From the NCBI RefSeq assembly GCF_016135805.1, contig NZ_JADWOX010000011.1, forward strand, positions 62,001 through 126,000: a stretch of 64,000 nt of DNA, given 5' to 3'. The notes beneath the pieces are model-generated. The model was not told the origin of the DNA. It searched no databases and saw nothing but the letters and a program-made list of their open reading frames with translations. The position numbers and the translations under genes are program-made. Position 1 is the stretch's first letter; the number at the start of each line of letters is the position of its first letter. This document shows, piece after piece, positions 41,764 through 49,674 of this stretch. Source of the stretch: Caulobacter hibisci. Lineage in GTDB: Bacteria; Pseudomonadota; Alphaproteobacteria; Caulobacterales; Caulobacteraceae.

Positions 41764-43470
41764 GCCAAGCCCGCGATCGCGCCCGAAGGTCCAGTCGACC
41801 CGCCGCCCGGGCATCAGCTTGCCCGACACCTGCTGGCCAAGCCGACCCTCGAGGCTGGGGGACCATCTCACCAGCTGGAAACCGAGCCCGTCGTCCAGCA
41901 TGGCGAAACGGCCCGAGGCCAGATCGAGCCGGCGTTGAAAGGTCCCTGACAGGCGCTCTCCCGTCTGTCCGGCGCGCGGCGCAAGACCGGTGCTACGCGC
42001 CAGTGTTTCGCTCGCCGCGGCCAAATCCGCGGCTTCGAGGCGTTCCAGCAGCCGCACCGCCAGGACGATGCGGCCCGCCCGTCGCTGGGCCAAGCCCCGC
42101 TCGACCAGGACCTCGGCGCGCTGGTCCGCGGCGGCGGCGACCTGTCCGCCAAACCCGCCGACGCCGGCGCCTGCGCCGCCTGCCACCAGCTGTCGATCAA
42201 GCCAGGTCGCGCCACGAGCGCCGACCTGGGCCTCGAGGGTCAGATCGCTGCGCACGACCAGGCTCGGGCCCGCTCGCGCCTTGCCCGCCTCTCCGGCCCG
42301 AATCTCGACGATGGCGCCGGGGCTGGCGTCGGAACTCGCGGCCAGGTCCGAGACGACGACATGGTGCTGGCGCCCATCCATGCCGTCGATGACGACGTAG
42401 GCCGTGCCCGCCAGTTCGTCATGCAGGCCGCGCTCCACGAGGCGGCCGACGACGGGCGTTCCGGCGCGATCGGCGTCGAGCGTGAAACGGGCGGGATCGA
42501 CGCGCCCGCCATCGCGGGCCATGGCCTTGTGCATCGTCTTGATGATGTCGCCCCGGGTCGACAGGTCCCGCAGGCGCGGCTCAAGGTCGTCCGACAGCCG
42601 CCACCGCGCCGCTCCCGTCGTTTGGGCCAGGCCCAGCTTCTCCAGATGCTGCAGCCGGCCGACCAGACGCAGCCGCTGAGCGTCTTGGCCCGGCAGGTCC
42701 GGGAGAGAGAGTTCCCGTCCGGCCGCCGCGCGCGACAGGGTGCGATCAAGACCCGTCCAGCGCTCGGCCCCGACCTCGGCGTCGAGCGCGGCCTCGATCT
42801 GCCGCTGGGTGCGGGGACCGAGTTCGAGGGTCGCCAGATGCTCGGCTCGGGAGCGAAGGCCGCTTGCGACGTAGTCGCCGGCGATGACCAGGTCGCGCCC
42901 GTTATCGGCCTTGCCGCGCACCAGGACGTGGACGTGGGGGTTGTCGGTGTTCCAGTGATCGATGCCGACCCAATCGAGCCGCGTGCCCAGGTCGCTTTCC
43001 ATCTGGCCCATCAGATCGCGGGCGTAGGCGCGAAGATCGGTCAGCTCGCCAGCGTCCTCGGGTGAGACGATGAAACGAAAGTGGTGACGGTCGTCCTCGC
43101 AGCGGTCGGCGAAAGCGGCGACCTGCGCCTGCTCGCCGCGGGCGTCGAACATCTTGGCAGGAGCGCCGTCGCGGGTGACACCCTCGCGCTCGAGATAGGC
43201 GATGTGGCGGCTCAAGGGCGCTGCGCGATAGCGCGCGCCGGCGTGGCGGACGATGCGGGCCTTGACGATCACCCGGCGCGCGCCAGGCCCGGTGCAGCGT
43301 CCGCGCGCCGCGCCTCGGCCCTGGCGAGCGCCCGATCCGCGCCGCCCGATGCCGGCGTCGGCGGCGCGCAAGGTCGCCTTGCGCACCGCCCCAAGGAAGC
43401 TTGTCCCGACCTTGCGGTCATGACCCACCCGGCCAGGGCGCAGGAGGAATTCGTCGTCGAATTCGCTCAC
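41758..43470 (-). CDS. Relaxase, DUF3363/VirD2-type mobilization nuclease
   Basis: About 570 residues from a GTG at 43470 (SEFDDEFLLRPGRV matches the family start; the frame is open to 43572). The nicking domain has KARIVRHAGARYRAAPLSRH, IAYLEREGVTRDG and the metal-binding triad HWNTDNPHVHVLVRG. The C-terminal DUF3363 region follows (SDDLEPRLRDLSTRGDIIKT, YVVIDGMDGRQHHV). It nicks oriT and pilots the strand to TraG. Last gene of the minus-strand core operon; oriT itself was not identified. Confidence 0.92.
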   Translation of the reverse strand: MSEFDDEFLLRPGRVGHDRKVGTSFLGAVRKATLRAADAGIGRRGSGARQGRGAARGRCTGPGARRVIVKARIVRHAGARYRAAPLSRHIAYLEREGVTRDGAPAKMFDARGEQAQVAAFADRCEDDRHHFRFIVSPEDAGELTDLRAYARDLMGQMESDLGTRLDWVGIDHWNTDNPHVHVLVRGKADNGRDLVIAGDYVASGLRSRAEHLATLELGPRTQRQIEAALDAEVGAERWTGLDRTLSRAAAGRELSLPDLPGQDAQRLRLVGRLQHLEKLGLAQTTGAARWRLSDDLEPRLRDLSTRGDIIKTMHKAMARDGGRVDPARFTLDADRAGTPVVGRLVERGLHDELAGTAYVVIDGMDGRQHHVVVSDLAASSDASPGAIVEIRAGEAGKARAGPSLVVRSDLTLEAQVGARGATWLDRQLVAGGAGAGVGGFGGQVAAAADQRAEVLVERGLAQRRAGRIVLAVRLLERLEAADLAAASETLARSTGLAPRAGQTGERLSGTFQRRLDLASGRFAMLDDGLGFQLVRWSPSLEGRLGQQVSGKLMPGRRVDWTFGRDRGLGL

Positions 43471-43652
43471 CGGCGCACCGCTGGCGGCGGCGGCTTTGAA
43501 AAGCTTGGGGAAATCGCCCTTGGCGACGGCGGCGACGCAGCAGCGATGGCGCTGCAAACCCAAGCCCTGCAAGGGATTGGCGAACCACCGACGGCGCTGC
43601 TTTTATCTGGCCATCGACCGGAATTTCGCAGCTCTACGCTTCCCCTCGCCAT

Positions 43653-44249
43653 CTATCGATCGCCCTCGTGAGAAGATTGCTCAGGCCGATCGCCGCGGTC
43701 CAAGCGCACCGGTGTCTCATAGCCAGGCCGAGATCCCAGGTCGGCGGGCCAGGGCGAGGCGAACAGGCCTGCTGCGCGCCAATCGGCGAGCCTGGGCGGG
43801 GCTAGGCCACCACCGGTCAGTCGCTGGACGTAGGCCCGGGTTTCCGCCGGCAAGGGGCGACCGGCCAGGCTCTGCTCGTAGCGACGGGGTCCTGCGTTGT
43901 AGGCGGCCAGGAACCCCGGCGCGCCGTAGCGATCGAGAAGCTCACGTAGATAGGCGGAGCCTGCCGTGACGTTGTCGCGGGGATCGAACGGATCATCGCC
44001 AAGGCCTAGTCGCGCGCGAAGCTCGGCCCAGGTCGCCGGCATCAGCTGCATCAGACCCATGGCGCCGGCCGGGGACACGGCGCGAGGATCCCCGGCGCTC
44101 TCGGCGGCGATGACCGCGACGATCAGGTCTTCGGAGAGCCCGAACCTGGCCGCGCTCGTCTGCACATGGCGTCGGTCTTGAGCCTTCGCCGCCGGCGCGA
44201 TCGAGCCGACGAGGACGGCCAAGAGGAGCGCGTGGAGGGCCGGCTTCAT
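43653..44249 (-). CDS. Conjugation-associated lytic transglycosylase (SLT domain)
   Basis: A 198-residue exported protein: signal peptide to AKAQ, then the lysozyme-like fold with VIAAESAGDPRAVSPAGAMG (catalytic Glu in AAESAG), LMQLMPATWAELRARLGLGD and FLAAYNAGPRRYEQ. VirB1-like enzymes open peptidoglycan for the secretion channel. Overlaps the TraF gene by 4 nt; a gap of about 180 nt follows before the relaxase start. Confidence 0.92.
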   Translation of the reverse strand: MKPALHALLLAVLVGSIAPAAKAQDRRHVQTSAARFGLSEDLIVAVIAAESAGDPRAVSPAGAMGLMQLMPATWAELRARLGLGDDPFDPRDNVTAGSAYLRELLDRYGAPGFLAAYNAGPRRYEQSLAGRPLPAETRAYVQRLTGGGLAPPRLADWRAAGLFASPWPADLGSRPGYETPVRLDRGDRPEQSSHEGDR

Positions 44250-44779
44250 CGCCCAGGCTCCTCGTCGCGCGCCAGCTGGGGGCGAACCGGCGATGAGGTC
44301 AAAACCGGCCTTGCGACCGCCAGGATCTGCGAGGCGGGCGTGGCGCCCATGTAGCGTCCATCGAAGCTGCCCGCCTCCGCCGAAAGTAGGAAGACTTCAT
44401 TGGGGCGCAGCCTCAGGCAGCCGCGCCAGACGGGGAGGGGACGATTGACCCGGTCGACGATCGCCGCCCGCGCGACCTCCAAGCCGTCGATCATCACCAC
44501 CGGACCTTGCCGGCAGACGTTCTGGCCTGGCCCTGCGGCGATCGGCTTCAGGAGCGGCACGCCGGCGGGCAGCCAACCGCGGGCCGCCAGCAGGTCGGCG
44601 ATTGCGGGCGCTGGACGGACGGCCACCAGATCGCCGGGCTGGGGAGCGTTGGCGCGATCGAGCCGGTAGAGCCCCACCGGGACGCTGGCGGTGGTGTTCC
44701 ACATCAGCCGCGGCGGCGAAGGGCGCCAAGACAAGGCCAAGCCGGCGCCGACGCTCAGAGCGAGCACCAGGCGCCTCAC
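44246..44779 (-). CDS. traF: TraF-like S26 signal peptidase
   Basis: A 177-residue protein starting with GTG in a GTGA overlap with DUF2840. One N-terminal membrane helix, the Ser motif MWNTTASVPVGLYRL, and the Lys-containing PLLKPIAAGPGQNVC, ending with GRYMGATPASQI. TraF of RP4 matures and cyclises the TrbC pilin, so it should act on the trbC product encoded 32 kb away in this window. Confidence 0.9.
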   Translation of the reverse strand: MRRLVLALSVGAGLALSWRPSPPRLMWNTTASVPVGLYRLDRANAPQPGDLVAVRPAPAIADLLAARGWLPAGVPLLKPIAAGPGQNVCRQGPVVMIDGLEVARAAIVDRVNRPLPVWRGCLRLRPNEVFLLSAEAGSFDGRYMGATPASQILAVARPVLTSSPVRPQLARDEEPGR

Positions 44780-45261
44780 GGTTCGATCCCCCGATCCAGG
44801 GCCTTGCGAAGGACGAAGGCGTGATGGCGCTGGGCGCCGTAGTCGCGCGGGGCAAGGCCCGCGGCCAGCCGGTTGTGCAGATGGCGCCAATAGTCGGGCG
44901 CGGTCTCGACGGGGGCGCCGCCGGCCGCCTCGATCCGATCAATGGCGGCCAACGCCTGCTGGACCTTGGGCCAGCCGCGCACCAGGGCCAGGCATTCGGC
45001 GCCGGGACGCACGCAAGGCCTTGTCGTGTAGGCCTCGCCGGCCGCCGGCGCGCGCAGGATGTCCAGTTCCGAGCGGATGGTGCCATAGGGACCCGCCGCC
45101 CAGCGCACCAGGCACAGCACTGATCCCGGAGCGAAGGCGAGCGTTCGGCGACGGCGGTCAAGGCGCGTCTCGCCGATGGCGGCTCCGAACCGGATCCACT
45201 GCTCGATGCGGCCCTCCCACCAGGTCAGGTCTATCTCGACCCCGACGGTCGGCCCGCTCAT
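44776..45261 (-). CDS. DUF2840 protein
   Basis: 161 residues from ATG 45261 (SGPTVGVEIDLTWWEGRIEQ). Family features: WIRFGAAIGETRLDRRRRTL, CLVRWAAGPYGTIRSELDIL, RPGAECLALVRGWPKVQQAL, HLHNRLAAGLAPRDYGAQRH. Always found between a ParB-like RHH gene and traF in this class of element; biochemical role unknown. Overlaps both neighbours. Confidence 0.88.
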   Translation of the reverse strand: MSGPTVGVEIDLTWWEGRIEQWIRFGAAIGETRLDRRRRTLAFAPGSVLCLVRWAAGPYGTIRSELDILRAPAAGEAYTTRPCVRPGAECLALVRGWPKVQQALAAIDRIEAAGGAPVETAPDYWRHLHNRLAAGLAPRDYGAQRHHAFVLRKALDRGIEP

Positions 45262-45506
45262 CGCGGCGCCTCCCCGCCCTGGTCGGCGGCCGGCGCCGGA
45301 TAAGTCTGGTCGAAGAGATCGCGGATCATCTCGGCGACGGTCAGTCCGCGCGCGAAGGCGGCCATCTTGATGCGCCCCCGGCAGGCAGGGGTGACGTCGA
45401 TGGTCAGGCGGGCGGTGAAGGCGTCGGCCCGCTTCTGCGCCGGCGCGGCCTCGCGGACCCAGGCCTCGGCGCCGGCCGGCCGCGCAGCGAAGGGCTTGCC
45501 GCTCAT
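45258..45506 (-). CDS. Ribbon-helix-helix partition-type protein
   Basis: 82 residues; the C-terminal half (FTARLTIDVTPACRGRIKMA, AFARGLTVAEMIRDLFDQTY) has the ribbon-helix-helix pattern of small centromere-binding partition proteins. It follows parA with a 4-nt overlap, so it is the probable ParB/ParG-like partner of ParA. Confidence 0.8.
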   Translation of the reverse strand: MSGKPFAARPAGAEAWVREAAPAQKRADAFTARLTIDVTPACRGRIKMAAFARGLTVAEMIRDLFDQTYPAPAADQGGEAPR

Positions 45507-46138
45507 GCCAGGGCCTCCAGTTCGGCCGCGAGGCCGGCGATCTCCGCGGCGGCCGCGCCCAGGGGCTCAAGCTCGGCGGCGAGGCGCCCGGCCTGCATGG
45601 CCGTGGCGAACACCACCCGCTGGCCTACCCGCTGGCGCAGGGCGCCGATGTCCTGCTGCTCGAGGGCTTGGGCCGTCTCGCGGGCGATGATGGTGCGGGC
45701 CGCGCAGCGATTGAGGACGAAGCGGGCGCGCAGGTCGGGCCGATAGACCCTGGCCTCGTCGATCAGCCGCAACATTTCGGCCGAGGCCCAGCCATCAAGC
45801 GGGGAGGGCTGTACGGGGGCCAGCACCAGGTCGGCGGCGAGCAGGGCCGAGCGCAGCAGCGGCGCGACCCGGGGCGGGCCGTCGATGATCACGTGATCGG
45901 CGCCGCGCGCCATCTCGGGCGCTTCCAGGTGGAGGGTCTCGCGCGGCAGGCCGACCACGCCGAAGGCGCGCGGCAGGCCGGCGTGGCTGCGGGCCTGGGC
46001 CCAGTCGAGCGCGGAGGCCTGGGGGTCGGCGTCGAGCAGCGTCACGCGCCGGCCTTGCGCGGCCCATCGACCGGCCAGGTTGAGGGCCAGGGTCGTCTTG
46101 CCCACGCCGCCCTTCTGATTGAGGAAGGCGATGATCAT
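45503..46138 (-). CDS. parA: ParA-type partition ATPase
   Basis: 211 residues, small ParA/MinD-like ATPase without an N-terminal HTH. Deviant Walker A NQKGGVGKTTLALNLAG at 7-23, Walker A' TLLDADPQASALDWA, Walker B VIIDGPPRV. Overlaps repA and the RHH gene as ATGA, giving a compact repA-parA-RHH maintenance unit. Confidence 0.93.
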   Translation of the reverse strand: MIIAFLNQKGGVGKTTLALNLAGRWAAQGRRVTLLDADPQASALDWAQARSHAGLPRAFGVVGLPRETLHLEAPEMARGADHVIIDGPPRVAPLLRSALLAADLVLAPVQPSPLDGWASAEMLRLIDEARVYRPDLRARFVLNRCAARTIIARETAQALEQQDIGALRQRVGQRVVFATAMQAGRLAAELEPLGAAAAEIAGLAAELEALA

Positions 46139-47253
46139 GACGCTCGTCCCCGCAAGGCGCGCGGACCTACTAGGAAGTTAGAGTCTGGGTTAGAGTCCAA
46201 GTTAGCAGGCGCGCCAAGGCCTGCGGGGCAAGGCTTTGCGGCGGGCGGTTGCGCCTGATCTCCCGTGTCGCCCGCGCCTGATCTCCCGATAGTCCCCGCG
46301 CCCGATGTCACGACCCCCTCCACAGACCTGTCCACAGGGGCGGCCACAGGGCTGGCCACAGCACTGGCCATAGGGGCGCCTGGCGATCGCCGGGGCGCCC
46401 GGGCGGGCGGCGCGCCCAAGGCGATGACGGCGTTGAGCGGCACGATCCGCAGACGCTCAACGCCGCGGGCGCGATCCATGGCCAGGTGGTAGCCGGGCAG
46501 AGGCTGGCGCGCGACGATGCGACGGATGTCTAGGGCGAAGTCGGAGGGGCGCGCCAGGCTGCCGGACTTCTGGTGCAGGTGCGACAGCTCGAAGATCCAG
46601 CCGCCGGGTTGGTGGCCGGCGTGCTTGCGGGCGACCCGGTAGAGCCAGCGCTCGATGCCGCCGGTCAGACGGAAGTAGAGCGGGTCGATGGTCAGGACGA
46701 GAGAGCGATCGACGACGCCGCGATAGAACCAGTCGGCCAAGACGACCTCGACGCCCTCGACCCGGCCGCCGGCGCTCCCGCGCTCTTCCCACTCGGCGAT
46801 CCAGGAAAACTGCTGGCGCCGCCAATGCTCGCCCTGGCGGATGGTGGTGGCCACCACGGTCGACTGCAGGCGGCGCAGGGCGGCCTTGAACAGGCGATAT
46901 TCGGTGGCGCCGGTGGCCCGGCCGATGGCGGTGAGCAGCTGGTAGGGCGTAAAGCGCAGGCGCCGAGAGGTGCGCAGGCCCCCGTTCTCGGCGTCGACGA
47001 TCTGCGAGGCGGCCCAGATCAGGACGTCGGCGTCCCAGATCGTCGCCATGCCGTGCTCGGGCAGGGCATGGACCTCCACCTGGACGTCGCCGGCCCGGTA
47101 GAGGATCGGCTTGGCCCGCGGCGTCTTCGACAGCGAGAAGAACGGGCGCTCCATCAGGTCGCGCTGGTCGCGGGGGCTGGCGTCGCCGGCCGCCACCACG
47201 AAGGGGTCCAGGCGCGGGGCCGCTGCGATATCGAACTTGGGGGGCTTGGCCAT
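46135..47253 (-). CDS. repA: RepA-like replication initiator
   Basis: 372 residues. Family segments: RDLMERPFFSLSKTPRAKPI, VHALPEHGMATIWDADVLIW, LRFTPYQLLTAIGRATG, YRLFKAALRRLQSTVVATTI, LYRVARKHAGHQPGGWIFEL and SDFALDIRRIVAR, as in RPA-type plasmid/ICE replication initiators. The C-terminal ~80 residues are low complexity (repeated AxPV-like and GAGDT units) and coincide with iteron-like direct DNA repeats. Lies 2 nt after the AlpA-like gene. Confidence 0.9.
   Translation of the reverse strand: MAKPPKFDIAAAPRLDPFVVAAGDASPRDQRDLMERPFFSLSKTPRAKPILYRAGDVQVEVHALPEHGMATIWDADVLIWAASQIVDAENGGLRTSRRLRFTPYQLLTAIGRATGATEYRLFKAALRRLQSTVVATTIRQGEHWRRQQFSWIAEWEERGSAGGRVEGVEVVLADWFYRGVVDRSLVLTIDPLYFRLTGGIERWLYRVARKHAGHQPGGWIFELSHLHQKSGSLARPSDFALDIRRIVARQPLPGYHLAMDRARGVERLRIVPLNAVIALGAPPARAPRRSPGAPMASAVASPVAAPVDRSVEGVVTSGAGTIGRSGAGDTGDQAQPPAAKPCPAGLGAPANLDSNPDSNFLVGPRALRGRAS
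46251..46378. repeat. Iteron-like direct repeats in the 3' end of repA
   Basis: Two sets. GCGCCTGATCTCCCG occurs at 46251-46265 and 46274-46288 with a degenerate third copy near 46298. Then five 12-bp units run from 46319 to 46378, the first four reading TCCACAG or GCCACAG at their start and the last GCCATAG (for example CTGTCCACAGG, which resembles a DnaA box). They are also in frame with a 4-residue protein repeat, so either coding repetition or an origin signal. Confidence 0.5.
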
Positions 47254-47255
47254 GC

Positions 47256-47516
47256 TCAGGCCGCGCCCGCCGCGTGGCGCTTGGCCGGCAACACGTTCCC
47301 GACCCCCGGATCGGTGGTGGAGATCTTGGCGCCGCGGTCGGCCCAGGCCTGCAGGTCCTCAAGAGCGTAGACCACGCGCCCGCCGAGCTTGCGGTAGGCT
47401 GGGCCGGTGCCGAAGGTGCGGTGTTTCTCCAGGGTGCGGTGGGACAGGCCCAGGAACAGGGCGGCCTGCTGGGTGCGGATGAAGCGTGGCGTGCCGGCTT
47501 GGGGCGACGAGGACAT
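47256..47516 (-). CDS. AlpA/excisionase-like helix-turn-helix protein
   Basis: 86 residues from ATG 47516. The sequence FIRTQQAALFLGLSHRTLEK, HRTFGTGPAYRKLGGRVVYA, LEDLQAWADRG is the MerR-like winged helix of AlpA/Xis-type regulators. It heads the repA-parA-...-relaxase unit and probably regulates it or assists excision. Confidence 0.88.
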   Translation of the reverse strand: MSSSPQAGTPRFIRTQQAALFLGLSHRTLEKHRTFGTGPAYRKLGGRVVYALEDLQAWADRGAKISTTDPGVGNVLPAKRHAAGAA

Positions 47517-47595
47517 TGGCGGTCTCCCAGGTTGGGCGGCGCGGGCCAGGATGGCCGGGCGCGGACCTGGGAAGGCTGGCGAAGGGCTCGCCTCA

Positions 47596-47669
47596 GGGGG
47601 GAGTGCGAAGGCGGGGAGGCGGTTTTCGCACCCCCCTTCAGCCGAGCCGAGCCGAGCCGAGCCGAGCCG
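47596..47669. repeat. Hairpin and pentanucleotide repeat upstream of the AlpA-like gene
   Basis: A stem GTGCGAA / TTCGCAC (47603-47609 and 47625-47631), extended by G and C runs, is followed by five copies of GCCGA (47641-47665). The 163-bp gap between the DUF2285 and AlpA-like genes must hold the promoter of the core operon; the structure may be a terminator for DUF2285 transcription or part of the origin. Confidence 0.5.
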
Positions 47670-47679
47670 CGCCCCGGCT

Positions 47680-48406
47680 TCAGGCGAGCAGAGCGTGGTA
47701 GCCGCCGCCGACCATGCCTTCGGCGTCACGCACCAGGCGCAGGGTCGCATCGCGCAGGGAGGAGGTCTTCCAGGGCGCGGCCGCCACCCGTTCGGAGCCG
47801 TAGAGGCCCGAGGCGATGGCGCGATAGGGCGCGCCGCCCTGGCGGGCGTCCCAGGCGCGCAGCATGGCCTTCAGCCGCTGGCGGCGTTGGACGGTTATGA
47901 CGTCTTCCTCGGCCGGCTGGCCGCGCCTTTGCCGCCATAGCCGGGAGAGCGCCGCCAGACGGCGCGGCAGATGATCGTCAAGGGGGATGGCCGCCGCCAG
48001 GGGCGTGGCCGCCTCGCTGCTTTCGGCCAGGAGCGACAGGCGGATCGCTCGCCGTCCCTGGCCCTGGATCAGCCGCCTGTCGGGCAGGTCCCCGGCCGTC
48101 AGCCAGCTGGGTTCGGATAAGGGGGAGGCGACCAGCAGCAGCAGGTCGGCGTCGACCTCGGCCCGCCACCAGACCTGCGCGCTGGCGCCGTCAAGCGAAG
48201 GATCGACGGGGAAATCGCAGCCCCCAGCGCGCGGGCCAATCGCTCTGGCCGCTCGCTTGGCGCGGAGCCTGGAAGTCGCTCTGATAATCGGGATTGCGGC
48301 GAAGATACTCCCAGGCCAAATCGGCGGCGGACAGCTCATCGACATAGTCGTAGGCTTGGGCTGATCGCCACCGAGACGCGTCTGGCGACATGAGGTGCTC
48401 CGACAA
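47680..48406 (-). pseudogene. DUF6499-DUF2285 fusion protein gene, frameshifted
   Basis: The N-terminal part from ATG 48406 is DUF6499 (SRWRSAQAYDYVDELSAADL, AWEYLRRNPDYQSDFQ, ARWGLRFP) but ends at RRSFA. The DUF2285 part (PVDPSLDGASAQVWWRAEVD, LLLVASP, RLKAMLRAWDARQGGAPYRA) continues in another frame from 48207. Related proteins join the two as WGLRFPVDP-type sequence. Removing one C from the CCCC run (GGGG at 48208-48211 on the plus strand) restores that. Real decay or a homopolymer sequencing error; the two halves could also be separate proteins. Confidence 0.8.
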
Positions 48407-48407
48407 A

Positions 48408-48427
48408 GCTCACTTTAGATTGAGTGG
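48408..48427. promoter_or_regulatory. Imperfect palindrome upstream of the DUF6499 gene
   Basis: CTCACTTTAGATTGAGTG forms an imperfect inverted repeat (CTCA/TGAG and CACT/AGTG pairs) in an AT-rich spot just before the DUF6499-DUF2285 gene. A plausible regulator site. Confidence 0.35.
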
Positions 48428-48497
48428 GCGATTGTCTTTCCGTGAGACCCAGGCTTTCCAAGGCGCTGTGTCGCGCTCGGGCGATGCCGCGGCGGCA

Positions 48498-48779
48498 TCA
48501 CTTCGAAGGCTTGGTCCCGACCAGTTGGCGATAGCCGCACGTGCTCATCCACCGCGCCCGGTCCAGGTGGACCTGGTGGATCCGTTGGGCGCGCGCCGGA
48601 TCGGCCGCGATGTCGAGGCCCAGAATGACGGACGCCGCCTCGCGCCAGTCGGCGTGGGCGGCGTCGGCGTCCAGCAAGCGCAGATAGTCTGGCAGGTGGG
48701 CGCGGTCGTAGTCGGTGACCTCAGGGTCGCCGATTGGGGTCTCGCGTAGATCGCCGCTCTGCATCGGGCCTCCCACCAT
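48498..48779 (-). CDS. Small DUF2285-type protein
   Basis: 93 residues with DPEVTDYDRAHLPDYLRLLD, AAHADWREAASVILGLD, RAQRIHQVHLDRARWMSTCG and YRQLVG, a pattern of small DUF2285-type proteins that accompany DUF736 and RepA genes in this element class. Function unknown; thought to be DNA-associated. ATG 48779; an internal ATG at 48764 is also possible. Confidence 0.75.
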   Translation of the reverse strand: MVGGPMQSGDLRETPIGDPEVTDYDRAHLPDYLRLLDADAAHADWREAASVILGLDIAADPARAQRIHQVHLDRARWMSTCGYRQLVGTKPSK

Positions 48780-48863
48780 CGGCCAGCTTCGACCATAGCG
48801 GGATTTGACGGCGGCGGCATACGCTGAGCGTGCATCGGGTGATGCGCTGGCGGCATCGCCACC

Positions 48864-49232
48864 CTAGCTTGGCGCGGCGCGGGGTTTGGGCTCGGGGGCG
48901 GCGGTGTCCTTGGGGCGTTCCTCCTTGGGGCGTTCCTCCTGGCGGCGGATCCAGACCAGCGGATAGGTCTCCTCGCCGGCCATCAGCCGGGCGTGGATCG
49001 GCTCGGCCCAGGTGGGATCGTCCAGCTTGACGTTGAGCACCGCGCCGCTGGCCGCATCGGTCGGACGCCAGGCCGCCCCGCACTCGGCCTCGCCGGTGAA
49101 GGCGCGAAAGACCGGCGCGCTCGGAGAGACCTTGGGGGTGGCGGTCAGGCGGACCGTGGCGTCGATCATCAGGGTGGAGACGCGGCCGACGAAGTCGTCG
49201 CCGTCGCGTCGGAACGTGCCGATCGTTGTCAT
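48864..49232 (-). CDS. DUF736 protein (copy A)
   Basis: 122 residues from ATG 49232, after AGAGGACAGCTC. It begins TTIGTFRRDGDDFVGRVSTL and has GAAWRPTDAASGAVLNVKLD, DDPTWAEPIHARLM, the DUF736 hallmark. A short duplicated motif KEERPKEERPKD follows from a 15-bp tandem repeat in the DNA. DUF736 genes mark this class of conjugative element; role unknown. First gene of the minus-strand core unit, downstream of shared element copy 3. Confidence 0.9.
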   Translation of the reverse strand: MTTIGTFRRDGDDFVGRVSTLMIDATVRLTATPKVSPSAPVFRAFTGEAECGAAWRPTDAASGAVLNVKLDDPTWAEPIHARLMAGEETYPLVWIRRQEERPKEERPKDTAAPEPKPRAAPS

Positions 49233-49642
49233 GAGCTGTCCTCTGGCAAGAGTGACGGCGGCGCGTATGGCGGCTAGGGGGAAAGCCTGACGCGCCGCCG
49301 CCGTCGCTTGTGCGACGAGCGCCGGGCGACGGGGGGGACGGCCCGGCATGGCGACCCTGGTCCGGCCGCGGCTTGGTCTCAAGGCGCGCCTGGCGCTGAT
49401 CGTGCAAAGACAGGCGCTGGCGTGGTCTAGCGTAGATGTTTTTTGCCTGGCCGCCCCCGGCCGGGCGCTGCGCCGCTGCGCTTGCGAGCTCCGCGCCCAG
49501 CCAAGCCTGCGCCAATGTTGGTCGCAGCATCGCTGTGGAGTGAAAAATCGTCAGCAAGCCGAATCCCTTAGCCGGTTGGGCCTTGGCCCGGCTGCGCGGC
49601 TAGGACGCATCCCTGGGACGATTGACTCTCGCGTCTCGGTGA
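49233..49642. other. Divergent promoter region between DUF736 and imuA
   Basis: About 410 bp without a credible gene, although one plus-strand frame stays open into imuA (from 49348). It contains shared element copy 3 (49404-49425) pointing to DUF736 and, at the right edge, the LexA box of the imu operon. Confidence 0.5.
49404..49425 (-). repeat. Shared upstream element, copy 3 (before DUF736)
   Basis: On the minus strand this carries the same 22 nt as the traG copy (CGCCAGCGCCTGTCTTTGC core), 171 nt before the DUF736 start. Same orientation relative to its gene as the other copies. Confidence 0.6.
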
Positions 49643-49657
49643 GAACAAAGATGGAAC
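49643..49657 (+). promoter_or_regulatory. LexA box of the imu operon
   Basis: GAAC-AAAGATG-GAAC is the complement of GTTC-N7-GTTC, the alphaproteobacterial LexA site. It lies 17 nt before the ATG at 49675 and overlaps an earlier ATG (49651), which argues for the later start and for SOS control of imuA-imuB-dnaE2. Confidence 0.8.
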
Positions 49658-49674
49658 AAAGCCGTTCCCCAGCC

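Noticed and set aside
47641..47665. Tandem GCCGA repeats as a CRISPR array
   Set aside because: Unit is 5 bp with no spacers; a microsatellite, not CRISPR.
49348..49674. Upstream extension of imuA in the same frame
   Set aside because: The LexA box lies inside it and the residues do not match ImuA; the promoter must be here.
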